Assembly: GCA_038252405.1 (NCBI GenBank)
Contig: JBBSAJ010000012.1
Coordinates: 1 to 64,000 of the forward strand
Origin: DATCDE01 sp038252405
GTDB lineage: Bacteria; Actinomycetota; Actinomycetes; Prado026
Direction of reading: 5' to 3'
Length of the DNA: 64,000 nt
Part shown: positions 32,814 through 41,224 of the stretch, piece by piece
Layout of the letters: the number at the start of each line of letters is the position of its first letter
How positions within the stretch are numbered: the first letter of the stretch is position 1
The notes under the pieces: model-generated
Seen by the model: the letters and a program-made list of their open reading frames with translations, nothing else
What the model was told of the DNA's origin: nothing
The model's database searches: none
Translations under genes and position numbers: made by a program

Positions 32814-34390
32814 CCCCAGGGGCCGCCGACCCGCAGACCGTCCGCGAGGTGGAGCACAAGCTGCGCGTGCACGGCCTGTTCGAGCTGCCCGACCTCACCG
32901 CAGCCGGCTGCGGGGTGGCCCGGGTCGAGCCGCAGCCGACGCTGCGGCTGACCGCCGCCTACTTCGACACCGCCGACCTGCGGCTGGCCCGGCACAAGGT
33001 CACCCTCCGTCGGCGCGACGGCGGCGAGGACGACGGCTGGCACCTCAAGCTGCCGGCCGAGACCGCGGCCGGGAAGGACGCCGGCGGCGGCTCCGACCCG
33101 GCCAGCCGGGACGAGCTGCAGCTGCCCTTGGACGCCGCCCCCGCGGACGGCCCGCCGCCGCGCCAGCTGCTCGACCTGGTGCTCGGGCTGACCCGGACCG
33201 CCACGGTGGAGCCGGTGACCACGCTGCGCAACGAGCGCCGCCCCTACGAGCTGTTCGACGCCGACGGGCTGCTGCTCGCCGAGCTCACCGACGACTCGGT
33301 CGCCGTCGTCGACGCCGGGCACGTGACGGCCCGGTTCCGCGAGCTGGAGGTCGAGCGCCGCGACGGCAGCCCGGCCGCGCTCGCCACGGTCGTGGCCGCC
33401 CTCGAGACGGCCGGGGCGGTCGCGGCCGGCGATGTCAGCAAGGCCGCCCGGGCGCTGGGCCCGGCCGCCGCCGCACCGCCGGACGTGCCCGAGCCCGGCC
33501 CGGTCCGCCCGAAGGACCCGGCCGCCGACGCCGTCGCCGCGCACCTGGCCCGGCACGTGCGCGCCTTCCAGGCCCAGGACCTGCGGGTCCGCCGCGACCT
33601 GCCGGACTCCGTCCACCAGATGCGGGTGGCCGCCCGGCGGCTGCGCAGCGGGCTGAAGGTGTTCGCCCCGCTCGTCGAGGAGCACTGGGCGGACGCGCTG
33701 CGCAGCGAGCTGGCCTGGATCGCCGCCGTCCTGGGGGAGGTGCGCGACCGTGAGGTGCTCGAGCAGCGGCTGCTGGCGCACGCTGCCGAGCTGGGCGAGC
33801 CGGACGCCGAGGCGGCCAGCGGCACGATCCGAAGGATCCTGGACGCCGAGATCGGCCCGGCCCGGGCGGCCGTCGAGGAGGCCATGGCGTCCACGCGGTA
33901 CGTCGCCCTGCTCGACGTCCTGGTTGACGCCGCGCACGCGCCCCGGCTGACCAAGGCCGCCGAGGCCAGGTGCAGCCAGGCGCTGCCGCCGCTGGTGCAG
34001 CGCACCTGGCGCCGGCTGGCCCGAGACGTCAAGCGGCTGCGGCTGGACTCCCCGGACGTCGAGTGGCACCAGGCCCGGATCGCCGCGAAGAAGGCCCGCT
34101 ACTCCACCGAGATGCTCGTCCCCGTGTTCGGGGAGCCGGCCAAGGCCTTGGCCAAGCAGCTGGCGTCGGTCACCGAGCTGCTCGGCGACCACCACGACGC
34201 GGTGATCGCCGCCGAGACGCTGCGCCGGTTCGCCGGCACCCGCAACCTGAGCGGGCGGGCCGGGTTCGCGCTCGGCCGGCTGCACGACGTCGAGCGGGCG
34301 CACGCCGCCGATCTGCTGGTGCAGTTCGAGCGGACCTGGCCCGAGGTGTCGCGCCGGCGCTACCGGTCCTGGCTCGAGCCCTCCGGCTGA
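32810..34390 (+). CDS. CYTH-CHAD domain protein
   Basis: A 526-residue protein. The CYTH triphosphate-tunnel domain (about 1-215) starts VREVEHKLRVHG with the EXEXK-like motif reduced to EVEHK, and has YFDTADLRLARHKVTLRRR and FRELEVERRDG. The CHAD domain (about 235-526) has VHQMRVAARRLRSGLKVF and WHQARIAAKKARYSTEML, His and Lys/Arg helices that bind polyphosphate. Such proteins attach to polyphosphate granules; the CYTH part may hydrolyse tripolyphosphate. It overlaps ppk1 by four bases, confirming a shared pathway. Confidence 0.92.
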   Translation: MTPGAADPQTVREVEHKLRVHGLFELPDLTAAGCGVARVEPQPTLRLTAAYFDTADLRLARHKVTLRRRDGGEDDGWHLKLPAETAAGKDAGGGSDPASRDELQLPLDAAPADGPPPRQLLDLVLGLTRTATVEPVTTLRNERRPYELFDADGLLLAELTDDSVAVVDAGHVTARFRELEVERRDGSPAALATVVAALETAGAVAAGDVSKAARALGPAAAAPPDVPEPGPVRPKDPAADAVAAHLARHVRAFQAQDLRVRRDLPDSVHQMRVAARRLRSGLKVFAPLVEEHWADALRSELAWIAAVLGEVRDREVLEQRLLAHAAELGEPDAEAASGTIRRILDAEIGPARAAVEEAMASTRYVALLDVLVDAAHAPRLTKAAEARCSQALPPLVQRTWRRLARDVKRLRLDSPDVEWHQARIAAKKARYSTEMLVPVFGEPAKALAKQLASVTELLGDHHDAVIAAETLRRFAGTRNLSGRAGFALGRLHDVERAHAADLLVQFERTWPEVSRRRYRSWLEPSG

Positions 34391-34401
34391 GGAGGGGACC
34401 G

Positions 34402-35322
34402 GTGGACGGCGGCGACGGGCCGACCCTGATCCGGGCGGCGGGGGCGCTGCTGTGGCGCCCCGGCCCGGACGGGCCGCTGATCGCCGTCGTCCACCGGGTG
34501 CTGCAGCAGGACTGGAGCCTGCCCAAGGGCAAGCTCGAGCACGCCGAGCACTGGCTGACCGCCGCCGTCCGGGAGGTACGAGAGGAGACCGGCCAGCAGG
34601 TGGCCCTCGGCCGCCCGTTGGCCACGCTGACCTACGAGGTGCTCGGCGTGCCGAAGGTGGTGCGGTACTGGGCGGCCAAGGGCGGCGAGCACGCGTTCGT
34701 GCCCACCCACGAGGTGGACGCGGTCGACTGGCTCGGCCCGGCCGAGGCCAGGGCCCGGCTGAGCTACCCGCGCGACGACGACGTCGTCACGGCGCTGCTG
34801 GCTGCCCCGGTGGACACCGTGCCGTTCGTGGTGCTGCGCCACGGCAAGGCGACCCCGCGCCACGACTGGCCGGCGGCGGACGACGACCAGCGTCCGCTCA
34901 GCCCGCGCGGCCAGGGCGAGGCGCAGCGGCTGGTGCCGCTGCTGACGGCGTACGGGATCGAGCAGGTGCACTCCTCGGACTACCGCCGCTGCGCGGACAC
35001 GGTGCGCCCGTTCGCGGCGGCCCGGGAGCTGCCGGTGTGGCCCGAGCCGCTGCTGTCCGAGCGTGGCTTCGCCGGGCACGAGGAGGACGCGGTCGAGCGG
35101 ACCCGGGCGCTGCTGCGCGAGCCGCGGCCGATCGTGGTGTGCACCCACCGCCCGGTGCTGAGCGGGCTGCTGCCGGGGCTGTTCGGCGGCCGGCCGCCCA
35201 AGCAGCTGCGCCGCACCCTGGAGCCGGGCGCCTTCGTCGTGCTGCACCGCCGGGTGGACGCCCTGGCGGACGACGCCGACCCGCTGGCCGCCGTCGTCGC
35301 GGTCGAGCGGCACCGTCCGTAG
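34402..35322 (+). CDS. Nudix hydrolase fused to a histidine phosphatase (MutT1-like)
   Basis: A 306-residue two-domain enzyme. The Nudix box lies at about 43-65 with Gly43, Glu49, Arg57-Glu58 and Glu61-Glu62 in the GX5EX7REUXEE pattern. A SixA-type histidine phosphatase follows (about 148-300), with RHG in VVLRHGKATP and later SSDYRRCADTV and CTHRPVLSG. This fusion is the mycobacterial MutT1 architecture, which acts on 8-oxo-dGTP or dinucleoside polyphosphates and then removes a phosphate. The GTG at 34402 has a GGAGGGG site. It is the last gene of the ppk1 operon. Confidence 0.9.
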   Translation: MDGGDGPTLIRAAGALLWRPGPDGPLIAVVHRVLQQDWSLPKGKLEHAEHWLTAAVREVREETGQQVALGRPLATLTYEVLGVPKVVRYWAAKGGEHAFVPTHEVDAVDWLGPAEARARLSYPRDDDVVTALLAAPVDTVPFVVLRHGKATPRHDWPAADDDQRPLSPRGQGEAQRLVPLLTAYGIEQVHSSDYRRCADTVRPFAAARELPVWPEPLLSERGFAGHEEDAVERTRALLREPRPIVVCTHRPVLSGLLPGLFGGRPPKQLRRTLEPGAFVVLHRRVDALADDADPLAAVVAVERHRP

Positions 35323-35339
35323 CGGGACCGAGACCCCTC

Positions 35340-35357
35340 GTTCACCGGCCGTTCACC
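35340..35357 (+). promoter_or_regulatory. PHO box (PhoP-binding direct repeat)
   Basis: GTTCACCGGCCGTTCACC is a direct repeat of GTTCACC with 11-base periodicity, the classical PhoP operator of actinobacteria. It lies 81 bases before the pstS start, in the right place to activate the pst operon under phosphate limitation. This is the clearest regulatory site in the window. Confidence 0.88.
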
Positions 35358-35437
35358 CGCCCCCGGGGATCAGGACACCTGGCCTCCCTACCGTCCGGCA
35401 CATAGGACATCGACATGACCCGAAGGAGAAGTCCGCG

Positions 35438-36547
35438 GTGAAGATCACCCGCTACGGCCAGCTGGCCGGCGTAGCCCTCGTCGGCACCCTCGCGCTCGCT
35501 GCGTGTGGTTCCGACACCCAGAACACCGCCGGTGGCTCCTCGAGCCCCTCCGGCTCCAGCAGCATCGACTGCGGCACCGGCTCGCTCAAGGCGTCCGGCT
35601 CGACCGCCCAGGCCAACGCCATGAGCGACTGGATCAACGAGTACCAGACCCAGTGCGGCAGCGGCGTCACCGTCGACTACCAGGGGGTCGGGTCCGGCGC
35701 GGGCATCACCGACTTCACCAACAAGCAGACCGACTTCGCCGGGTCCGACTCGTCGCTGAAGCCGGACAGCGAGCAGCCCAAGGCCGACGCCCGCTGCTCG
35801 GCCGGACCGGCGATCAACATCCCGATGGTGGGTGGCGCGATCGCGATCACCTACAACGTGCAGGGCGTGAGCAAGCTAACGCTGACCTCGCAGGCCATCG
35901 CCGGGATCTTCGCCGGAAAGATCACCAAGTGGAACGACCCGGCGATCGCGGCCGCCAACCCAGGCGTCACCCTGCCCGGCTCGGCGATCATCTCCTTCCA
36001 CCGGTCCGACGCGTCCGGCACCACCGACAACTTCACCCAGTTCCTCGCCGCGGCCGCGCCCGACGTGTGGACGTTCCAGCTGGGCAAGTCCTGGACCGCT
36101 CCCGGCGGCCAGGGCGGCAAGGGCAACGACGGCGTCAGCACCGGTGTGAAGGGCACCCCGAACTCGATCGGCTACGTCGAGCTGTCCTACGCCCAGAACA
36201 ACAACCTGCCGGTCACCGCGGTGGACAACGGCGCCGGCGCCGTCGAGCCGACCGCCGACACCGCCTCGAAGGCGCTCGGCCAGGCGAAGATCACCGGGAC
36301 CGGCAACAACCTCCCCGTGAAGATCAACTACAACATCAAGGACGCCGGCGCCTACCCGATCGTGCTGGTGACCTACGAGATCACCTGCGAGAAGGGGCTC
36401 GACGCGGCCCAGGCGAAGCTGGTCAAGTCGTTCCTCACCTACACCGCCTCGGACGCCGGTCAGAGCAAGCTGTCCACGACCGGCTACGTGCCGATCAGCG
36501 GCGACCTGCTGACCAAGGTGCGGAGCGCGATCTCCGCGATCAGCTAG
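35438..36547 (+). CDS. pstS: Phosphate ABC transporter substrate-binding lipoprotein
   Basis: A 369-residue lipoprotein with lipobox LALAAC (Cys about 24), so it is anchored outside the membrane. Phosphate-binding landmarks are KASGSTAQANAMSDW, TDFAGSDSSLKP and SFHRSDASGTTDNFTQFL. It captures phosphate for PstC and PstA. The GTG at 35438 follows an AAGGAGAA site. A strong hairpin follows the stop, which would raise pstS relative to the permease genes. Confidence 0.96.
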   Translation: MKITRYGQLAGVALVGTLALAACGSDTQNTAGGSSSPSGSSSIDCGTGSLKASGSTAQANAMSDWINEYQTQCGSGVTVDYQGVGSGAGITDFTNKQTDFAGSDSSLKPDSEQPKADARCSAGPAINIPMVGGAIAITYNVQGVSKLTLTSQAIAGIFAGKITKWNDPAIAAANPGVTLPGSAIISFHRSDASGTTDNFTQFLAAAAPDVWTFQLGKSWTAPGGQGGKGNDGVSTGVKGTPNSIGYVELSYAQNNNLPVTAVDNGAGAVEPTADTASKALGQAKITGTGNNLPVKINYNIKDAGAYPIVLVTYEITCEKGLDAAQAKLVKSFLTYTASDAGQSKLSTTGYVPISGDLLTKVRSAISAIS

Positions 36548-36557
36548 TCACGCCGCG

Positions 36558-36594
36558 CCGTGGCCCCGCCGTCCGCTGTACGGCGGGGCCACGG
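36558..36594 (+). terminator. Strong hairpin between pstS and pstC
   Basis: A perfect 15-base stem, CCGTGGCCCCGCCGT at 36558-36572 with ACGGCGGGGCCACGG at 36580-36594 and a 7-base loop. It begins 11 bases after the pstS stop and is followed by CATCCTTAG, without a U tract. Likely a partial terminator or 3'-end stabiliser that sets the pstS to pstCAB ratio. Confidence 0.75.
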
Positions 36595-36642
36595 CATCCT
36601 TAGCATGACCACGCGCCCAGGAATCCAGCAGGAGCGGTCCCC

Positions 36643-37635
36643 GTGACAGTCACCCCGACGACCACCGAGTCGTCGTCCGCGCCTGCCCCGTCCTCGCCGA
36701 TCAGGGGCCGGTCCCGGCGCCGCGGTGACCAGGTGTTCAGCACCCTGTCGATGCTCGCTGGGATCCTGGTGCTGGCCATCATGGCCGGGATCGCGATCTT
36801 CCTGATCATCAAGGCGATCCCCGCGCTGCGGGTCAACACCGCGAACTTCCTGACCACCTCCGCGTGGCTCCCGGACAACACCCCCTCCGTGTTCGGCATC
36901 GCCGCACTGGCGTTCGGCACCGTGGTGTCCTCGCTCATCGCGCTGCTGCTGGCCGTGCCGGTCGGGTACGGCGTCGCGCTGGCGCTGGCCCACTACGCGC
37001 CGAAGCGGATCGCCGCCGCGCTGGCGTTCGTCGTCGACCTGCTGGCCGCCGTCCCGTCGATCATCTTCGGGCTGTGGGGACTGGCCTGGCTGATGCCGAG
37101 GACCGAGGGCCTGTTCGCCTGGCTGGACACCCATCTCGGCTTCATCCCGATCTTCCACAACACGCTGGGCGTGTACTCCCGGTCGCTGGCCCTGGCCGGC
37201 ATCGTCCTGGCGATCATGATCCTGCCGACGGTCTCCGCGATCAGCCGCGAGGTGTTCGTCCAGGCGCCGCCCGCCCACATCGAGGCGTCGCTCGCCCTCG
37301 GCGCGACCCGGTGGGAGATGGTCCGGATGGCCGTCCTCCCGTTCAGCAAGCCGGGCATGATCAGTGCCGCGATGCTCGGCCTGGGCCGGGCCCTGGGCGA
37401 GACGATCGCGGTCGCGCTGGTGCTGTCCGCGACCTTCCAGATCAACTGGCACCTCACCGAGCCCGGCGGCAACACCTTCGCGGCCAACATCGCCCTGAAG
37501 TTCAACGAGGCGGGCATCAACGGGCAGGGCGCGCTGATCGCCGCCGGCCTGGTGCTCTTCGTGCTCACCCTCGTCGTCAACGTCGTCGCCCGCCTGGTGA
37601 TCGCCCGGCGGGCCGAGTTCTCCGGGGCGAACTGA
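36643..37635 (+). CDS. pstC: Phosphate ABC transporter permease PstC
   Basis: A 330-residue permease with six membrane spans. The ATPase-coupling loop EASLALGATRWEMVRMAVLPF (EAA-like) lies near residue 220, and SIIFGLWGLAWLMP is typical of PstC. The GTG at 36643 begins the Thr/Ser-rich cytoplasmic tail seen in actinobacteria. It follows pstS after the hairpin and precedes pstA by one base. Confidence 0.95.
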   Translation: MTVTPTTTESSSAPAPSSPIRGRSRRRGDQVFSTLSMLAGILVLAIMAGIAIFLIIKAIPALRVNTANFLTTSAWLPDNTPSVFGIAALAFGTVVSSLIALLLAVPVGYGVALALAHYAPKRIAAALAFVVDLLAAVPSIIFGLWGLAWLMPRTEGLFAWLDTHLGFIPIFHNTLGVYSRSLALAGIVLAIMILPTVSAISREVFVQAPPAHIEASLALGATRWEMVRMAVLPFSKPGMISAAMLGLGRALGETIAVALVLSATFQINWHLTEPGGNTFAANIALKFNEAGINGQGALIAAGLVLFVLTLVVNVVARLVIARRAEFSGAN

Positions 37636-37636
37636 G

Positions 37637-38698
37637 ATGGCCACCACCACCCAGAGCCCGACCGGCCAGGCCCCGCACGACGCCTTGGCCGGCGGCCAGC
37701 TGCCCCGGTGGGCCCCGTGGGCGTGCGCGGCCGGCGCGGCGCTGGCCGCCGTCGCGCTGATCGCCGTCCTGCCGGTCGACGGCCGGGCGCAGACGCTGCT
37801 GCTCGCCCTGCTGCTGTACGTCGGGTCGCAGACGGCGTGGAGCTTCGCCGTGGAGGGCCGGCGGCACGCCGTGGACCGGCTGGCCACGACGCTGGTCTAC
37901 GCCGCCGGGGTGGTGGCCCTGGTCCCGCTGGTGGCGATCCTGGCCACCACGATCGTCCAGGGACTCAAGGTCTTCGACGTCTACTTCCTCACCCACTCCA
38001 TGCGCAACGTCAGCCCGCTGCGCCCTGGCGGCGGCGCCTACCACGCCATCATCGGGACCCTGGAGGTCGTGGGGATCGCCGCGGCCATCGGCATCCCGAT
38101 CGGCCTGCTCGTAGCGATCTACCTGGTGGAGTACGGCAGCGGCAAGCGGCTGGCCCGCTGGGTCACGTTCTTCGTCGACGTGATGACCGGCATCCCGTCG
38201 ATCGTGTCCGGCCTGTTCATCTACACCGGGCTGATCCTCACGCTCGGCTGGGAGCGGACCGGGTTCGCCGGCGCGCTGTCCCTGACCATCTTGATGATCC
38301 CGGTGATGGTCCGCTCGACCGAGGAGATGCTCAAGCTGGTGCCCAACGAGCTGCGCGAGTCGGCGTACGCGCTCGGCGTCCCGAAGTACAAGACGATCCT
38401 GCGGGTGGTCGTCCCGACCGCCCTGCCGGGCATCATCACGGGCGCCATGCTGGCGGTGGCCCGGATCACCGGGGAGACCGCGCCGCTGCTGCTCACCATG
38501 TTCATCTCGGCGTCCATCAACTTCAACGCGTTCACGGGGCCGCAGGCCACCCTGCCGACGTTCATCTGGGACCAGATCGCCCGTGGCACCCCGGCCTCGC
38601 TGGACCGGGCCTGGGCCGGTGCGCTCACCCTGATCCTGATCGTGGTCATCCTCAACCTGATGGCCCGGCTGTTCGGCCGGGCCTTCCGAGTCAAGTAG
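37637..38698 (+). CDS. pstA: Phosphate ABC transporter permease PstA
   Basis: A 353-residue permease. Family markers are IPSIVSGLFIYTGLI, ELRESAYALGVPKYKTILRV (EAA-type loop, near residue 240) and ITGETAPLLLTMF. Eight hydrophobic stretches are visible, two more than the typical six, because the N-terminus carries an extra pair seen in other actinobacterial PstA proteins. It pairs with PstC to form the phosphate channel. Its ATG lies one base after the pstC stop. Confidence 0.95.
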   Translation: MATTTQSPTGQAPHDALAGGQLPRWAPWACAAGAALAAVALIAVLPVDGRAQTLLLALLLYVGSQTAWSFAVEGRRHAVDRLATTLVYAAGVVALVPLVAILATTIVQGLKVFDVYFLTHSMRNVSPLRPGGGAYHAIIGTLEVVGIAAAIGIPIGLLVAIYLVEYGSGKRLARWVTFFVDVMTGIPSIVSGLFIYTGLILTLGWERTGFAGALSLTILMIPVMVRSTEEMLKLVPNELRESAYALGVPKYKTILRVVVPTALPGIITGAMLAVARITGETAPLLLTMFISASINFNAFTGPQATLPTFIWDQIARGTPASLDRAWAGALTLILIVVILNLMARLFGRAFRVK

Positions 38699-38717
38699 TC
38701 ACCCGGAGCTGCCTCGC

Positions 38718-39494
38718 ATGGCCAAGCGGATCGACGTCTCAGACCTCGACATCTACTACGGCGACTTCAAGGCCGTGGAAGGTGTCTCGCTGTCGGTGGA
38801 GCCACGTTCCATCACCGCGTTCATCGGGCCGTCCGGGTGCGGCAAGTCGACGGTGCTGCGGACCCTGAACCGGATGCACGAGGTGCTGCCGGGGGCTCGC
38901 TCCGAGGGCAAGGTGCTGCTCGACGGCGAGGACATCTACGCCAGCGACGTGGACCCGGTCAACGTCCGGCGGACCATCGGCATGGTCTTCCAGAAGCCGA
39001 ACCCGTTCCCCACCATGTCGATCTACGACAACGTGGTCGCCGGGCTGAGGCTGCAGGGCCGGCGGAAGAGGGCCGAGCTGGACGCCATCGTGGAGTCCTC
39101 GCTGCGCGGCGCCAACCTGTGGGAGGAGGTCAAGGAGCGGCTGGGCCGGCCCGGGAGCAGTCTGTCCGGCGGGCAGCAGCAGCGGCTGTGCATCGCCCGG
39201 GCGATCGCGGTGGAGCCGGCCGTGCTGCTCATGGACGAGCCGTGCTCCGCGCTGGACCCGATCTCCACCCTCGCCATCGAGGACCTCATGCAGGAGCTCA
39301 AGCGGGACTACACGATCGTCATCGTCACCCACAACATGCAGCAGGCCGCCCGGGTGAGCGACCACACCGGCTTCTTCAACATCGCCGGCACCGGCAAGCC
39401 CGGCCGGCTGATCGAGATGGACAGCACCGAGAAGATCTTCAGCAACCCCTCCGAGAAGGCCACCGAGGACTACATCACCGGCCGCTTCGGCTAG
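38718..39494 (+). CDS. pstB: Phosphate ABC transporter ATP-binding protein
   Basis: A 258-residue ATPase. Walker A GPSGCGKST is near residue 37-45, the Q-loop is VFQKPNPFPTMSIYDN (PstB-specific), the signature LSGGQQQRLCIARAI and Walker B VLLMDEPCSALDP (also PstB-specific). The last gene of pstSCAB, ending ten bases before a convergent small gene. No phoU follows. Confidence 0.96.
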   Translation: MAKRIDVSDLDIYYGDFKAVEGVSLSVEPRSITAFIGPSGCGKSTVLRTLNRMHEVLPGARSEGKVLLDGEDIYASDVDPVNVRRTIGMVFQKPNPFPTMSIYDNVVAGLRLQGRRKRAELDAIVESSLRGANLWEEVKERLGRPGSSLSGGQQQRLCIARAIAVEPAVLLMDEPCSALDPISTLAIEDLMQELKRDYTIVIVTHNMQQAARVSDHTGFFNIAGTGKPGRLIEMDSTEKIFSNPSEKATEDYITGRFG

Positions 39495-39504
39495 CGGTCA
39501 GCCG

Positions 39505-39651
39505 TCAGCTGACCGGGGTGAGGCCCAGGACGGCGTCGATCTCGGCCGTGGACATGGGGCGGTCGTGGCTGGACGCCGCGATGACCAGCTCGCCGTACAG
39601 CTCGATCTCGGCGAGGACCTCGGCGTCGTGCAGGCGGGTGTCCGGCGTCAC
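39505..39651 (-). CDS. 48-residue conserved-looking small protein
   Basis: A short frame from GTG 39651 to TGA 39505-39507, encoding TPDTRLHDAEVLAEIELYGE then LVIAASSHDRPMSTAEIDAV and LGLTPVS. It is acidic and helical and ends ten bases past pstB on the opposite strand. I recall similar short proteins in many actinobacteria, where they are annotated as hypothetical. Coding is supported by codon bias (third-position G/C) and by the clean frame. Confidence 0.62.
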   Translation of the reverse strand: MTPDTRLHDAEVLAEIELYGELVIAASSHDRPMSTAEIDAVLGLTPVS

Positions 39652-39753
39652 CACACCAGGCTAGACCGGGACCGCCGAGCAGGGCATGGTCCGTCCGGGC
39701 GGTTCGGCCACCACCCGCACGACGCAGCCGGCCTGGCTCAGCGGGGCCCGCCC

Positions 39754-40044
39754 TCAGCGGGGCCCGCCCTCGGCGTCCACCACGGCGCGCCCGGTGGACC
39801 GCTCCCGCAGGAAGGTGGTGATCCGCAGGTGGTCCGGGTCGGCGGCGTAGGTGCGGTACGCGTCCCGGCCGGTGTGGGTGGTCACCAGGACGAGGTCCCA
39901 CGAGCTCGGGGTGCGCTCGACGTCCAGCCCCACCCACAGCCCGGCCAGCCCCTGGACCCGCCCCGGCAGCGTCTCGAGCAGCCGCTTGGACTCGGCCGCG
40001 TCGGCCGGGTCGTCGAACCGGAACAGCACGGTGTGGGTGAACAT
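39754..40044 (-). CDS. Dabb (stress-responsive A/B barrel) domain protein
   Basis: A 96-residue ferredoxin-like barrel. MFTHTVLFRF, RVQGLAGLWVGLDVER, SSWDLVLVTTHTGRDAYRTY and HPDHL-like PDHLRITTFL are the strand-helix-strand hallmarks of the Dabb family, which dimerise into barrels and include plant stress proteins and some polyketide cyclases. The ATG at 40044 gives the expected length; a longer frame to 40344 belongs to the opposite strand's gene. Function unknown. A 16-base tandem repeat (AGCGGGGCCCGCCCTC) overlaps its 3' end. Confidence 0.82.
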   Translation of the reverse strand: MFTHTVLFRFDDPADAAESKRLLETLPGRVQGLAGLWVGLDVERTPSSWDLVLVTTHTGRDAYRTYAADPDHLRITTFLRERSTGRAVVDAEGGPR

Positions 40045-40123
40045 ACCGGCATTCTGGCAGGTCATCCGATCGTAAAGTCCGGTCCCCGCGCGAAGACCGG
40101 ACGCCGCCGTTACCGTGGGAAGC

Positions 40124-40354
40124 GTGACCGAGTCCGGGGTGACGGAGCGTTCGACGCTCGACCTCGGCCCGCGCCTGGTCGAGGACCCGGCCGTGGTCGA
40201 GACCCCGGTCGTCCACTCGGTCCACCTGGTCGAGCACCACCAGTTCAGCGTGGCGGTCTGCGACACCTGCGGCTGGCGCAGCTTCGCCCGCCGGTCGCGC
40301 CCGCTGGCCCGCGACGAGGGCCGCGACCACGAGGTGCTGCACAACCCCCGCTGA
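40124..40354 (+). CDS. Small protein with a CxxC pair
   Basis: A 76-residue protein from the GTG at 40124. The middle has VHSVHLVEHHQFSVAVCDTC, one CxxC (CDTCGW) and several His (VHSVH, EHHQ) that could bind a metal, followed by the basic RSFARRSRPLARDEGRDHEV. No family recognised. Divergent from the Dabb gene, sharing a roughly 80-base promoter gap. Confidence 0.62.
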   Translation: MTESGVTERSTLDLGPRLVEDPAVVETPVVHSVHLVEHHQFSVAVCDTCGWRSFARRSRPLARDEGRDHEVLHNPR

Positions 40355-40365
40355 GGTCCCTCCGG

Positions 40366-41148
40366 TCAGGGTGCGGCGGAGCGGACCCGCTCGCGCACCG
40401 CGGCCTGGTTGGCCGCCCCCACCCGGGTGAACAGCCCGGCCAGCCGCAGCGCCGGGCCCGGCACCGCCGCGATCAGCCGCACCTGGGCGCCCCGCCAGCG
40501 CGGCACCGCCCGGTACGGCCGCGGCCGCTCCAGCAGCCGCAGCCCGGCGGCGGCCACCTCCTGCGGCGTCACCAGCCGCATCCCGCTGAAGGTCATCGCG
40601 ATCGCCGGGTCGTCGAGCAGCGGCTCGATCATCGGGGTGAGCATCCCGTCCGGGCACAGCACCGACAGGTGGACGCCGGCCAGCCCGTGCCCGCGCAGCT
40701 CCGCCTGCAGGCCCAGCGTGTACGCCAGCACCGCGTGCTTGGTCGCCGCGTAGACGCACTCGCCCGGGACCGGCACCCACGACGCCAGCGACCCCACGTT
40801 GACCACGTGCCCGCGGCCGGCCGGGCCGCGGTCCCGCATCACCGAGACGGCCGCCCGGGTCCCGTTGATCACCCCGAGCAGGTTGACCTCCACGACCCGC
40901 CGGACGACGCCGTCCGGCTGGGTGGCGGCGTCGCCCGCGCCGAGCACGCCCGCGTTGTTGACCCACACGTCGGGGTCGGTGTCGCGGGCCAACGCCCGGC
41001 AGGCGTCCGGGTCACGCACGTCGAGGACGACGTCGGCGCCCTCGAGGTCGGCACCCACCACCCGGTAGCCGGCGTCCCGCAACGCCGTCACGAAGGCCGA
41101 GCCGAGACCGCCGGCCGCGCCGGTCACCACCGCCGTCCGCTGCGTCAT
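40366..41148 (-). CDS. Short-chain dehydrogenase/reductase (classical SDR)
   Basis: A 260-residue classical SDR. TGAAGGLG near residue 9 binds NAD(P), NNAGVLG is the strand-4 motif, Ser is in NVGSLASW and YAATK is the catalytic Tyr-x3-Lys. The substrate-binding end (RLIAAVPGPALRLAGLFTRVG) is hydrophobic, which suggests a lipophilic substrate. Isolated, convergent with the CxxC small gene. Confidence 0.88.
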   Translation of the reverse strand: MTQRTAVVTGAAGGLGSAFVTALRDAGYRVVGADLEGADVVLDVRDPDACRALARDTDPDVWVNNAGVLGAGDAATQPDGVVRRVVEVNLLGVINGTRAAVSVMRDRGPAGRGHVVNVGSLASWVPVPGECVYAATKHAVLAYTLGLQAELRGHGLAGVHLSVLCPDGMLTPMIEPLLDDPAIAMTFSGMRLVTPQEVAAAGLRLLERPRPYRAVPRWRGAQVRLIAAVPGPALRLAGLFTRVGAANQAAVRERVRSAAP

Positions 41149-41224
41149 CCCCGGAGCCTACGGCCGCGCCCGGAGGGACCGACGGCCCTTCCGCGAACCG
41201 CTCCGGCGGCGCGACCGTGGATCT

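Noticed and set aside
30579..39494. A metabolic gene cluster for a secondary metabolite
   Set aside because: All genes are phosphate/polyphosphate functions; no synthase or tailoring enzyme is present.
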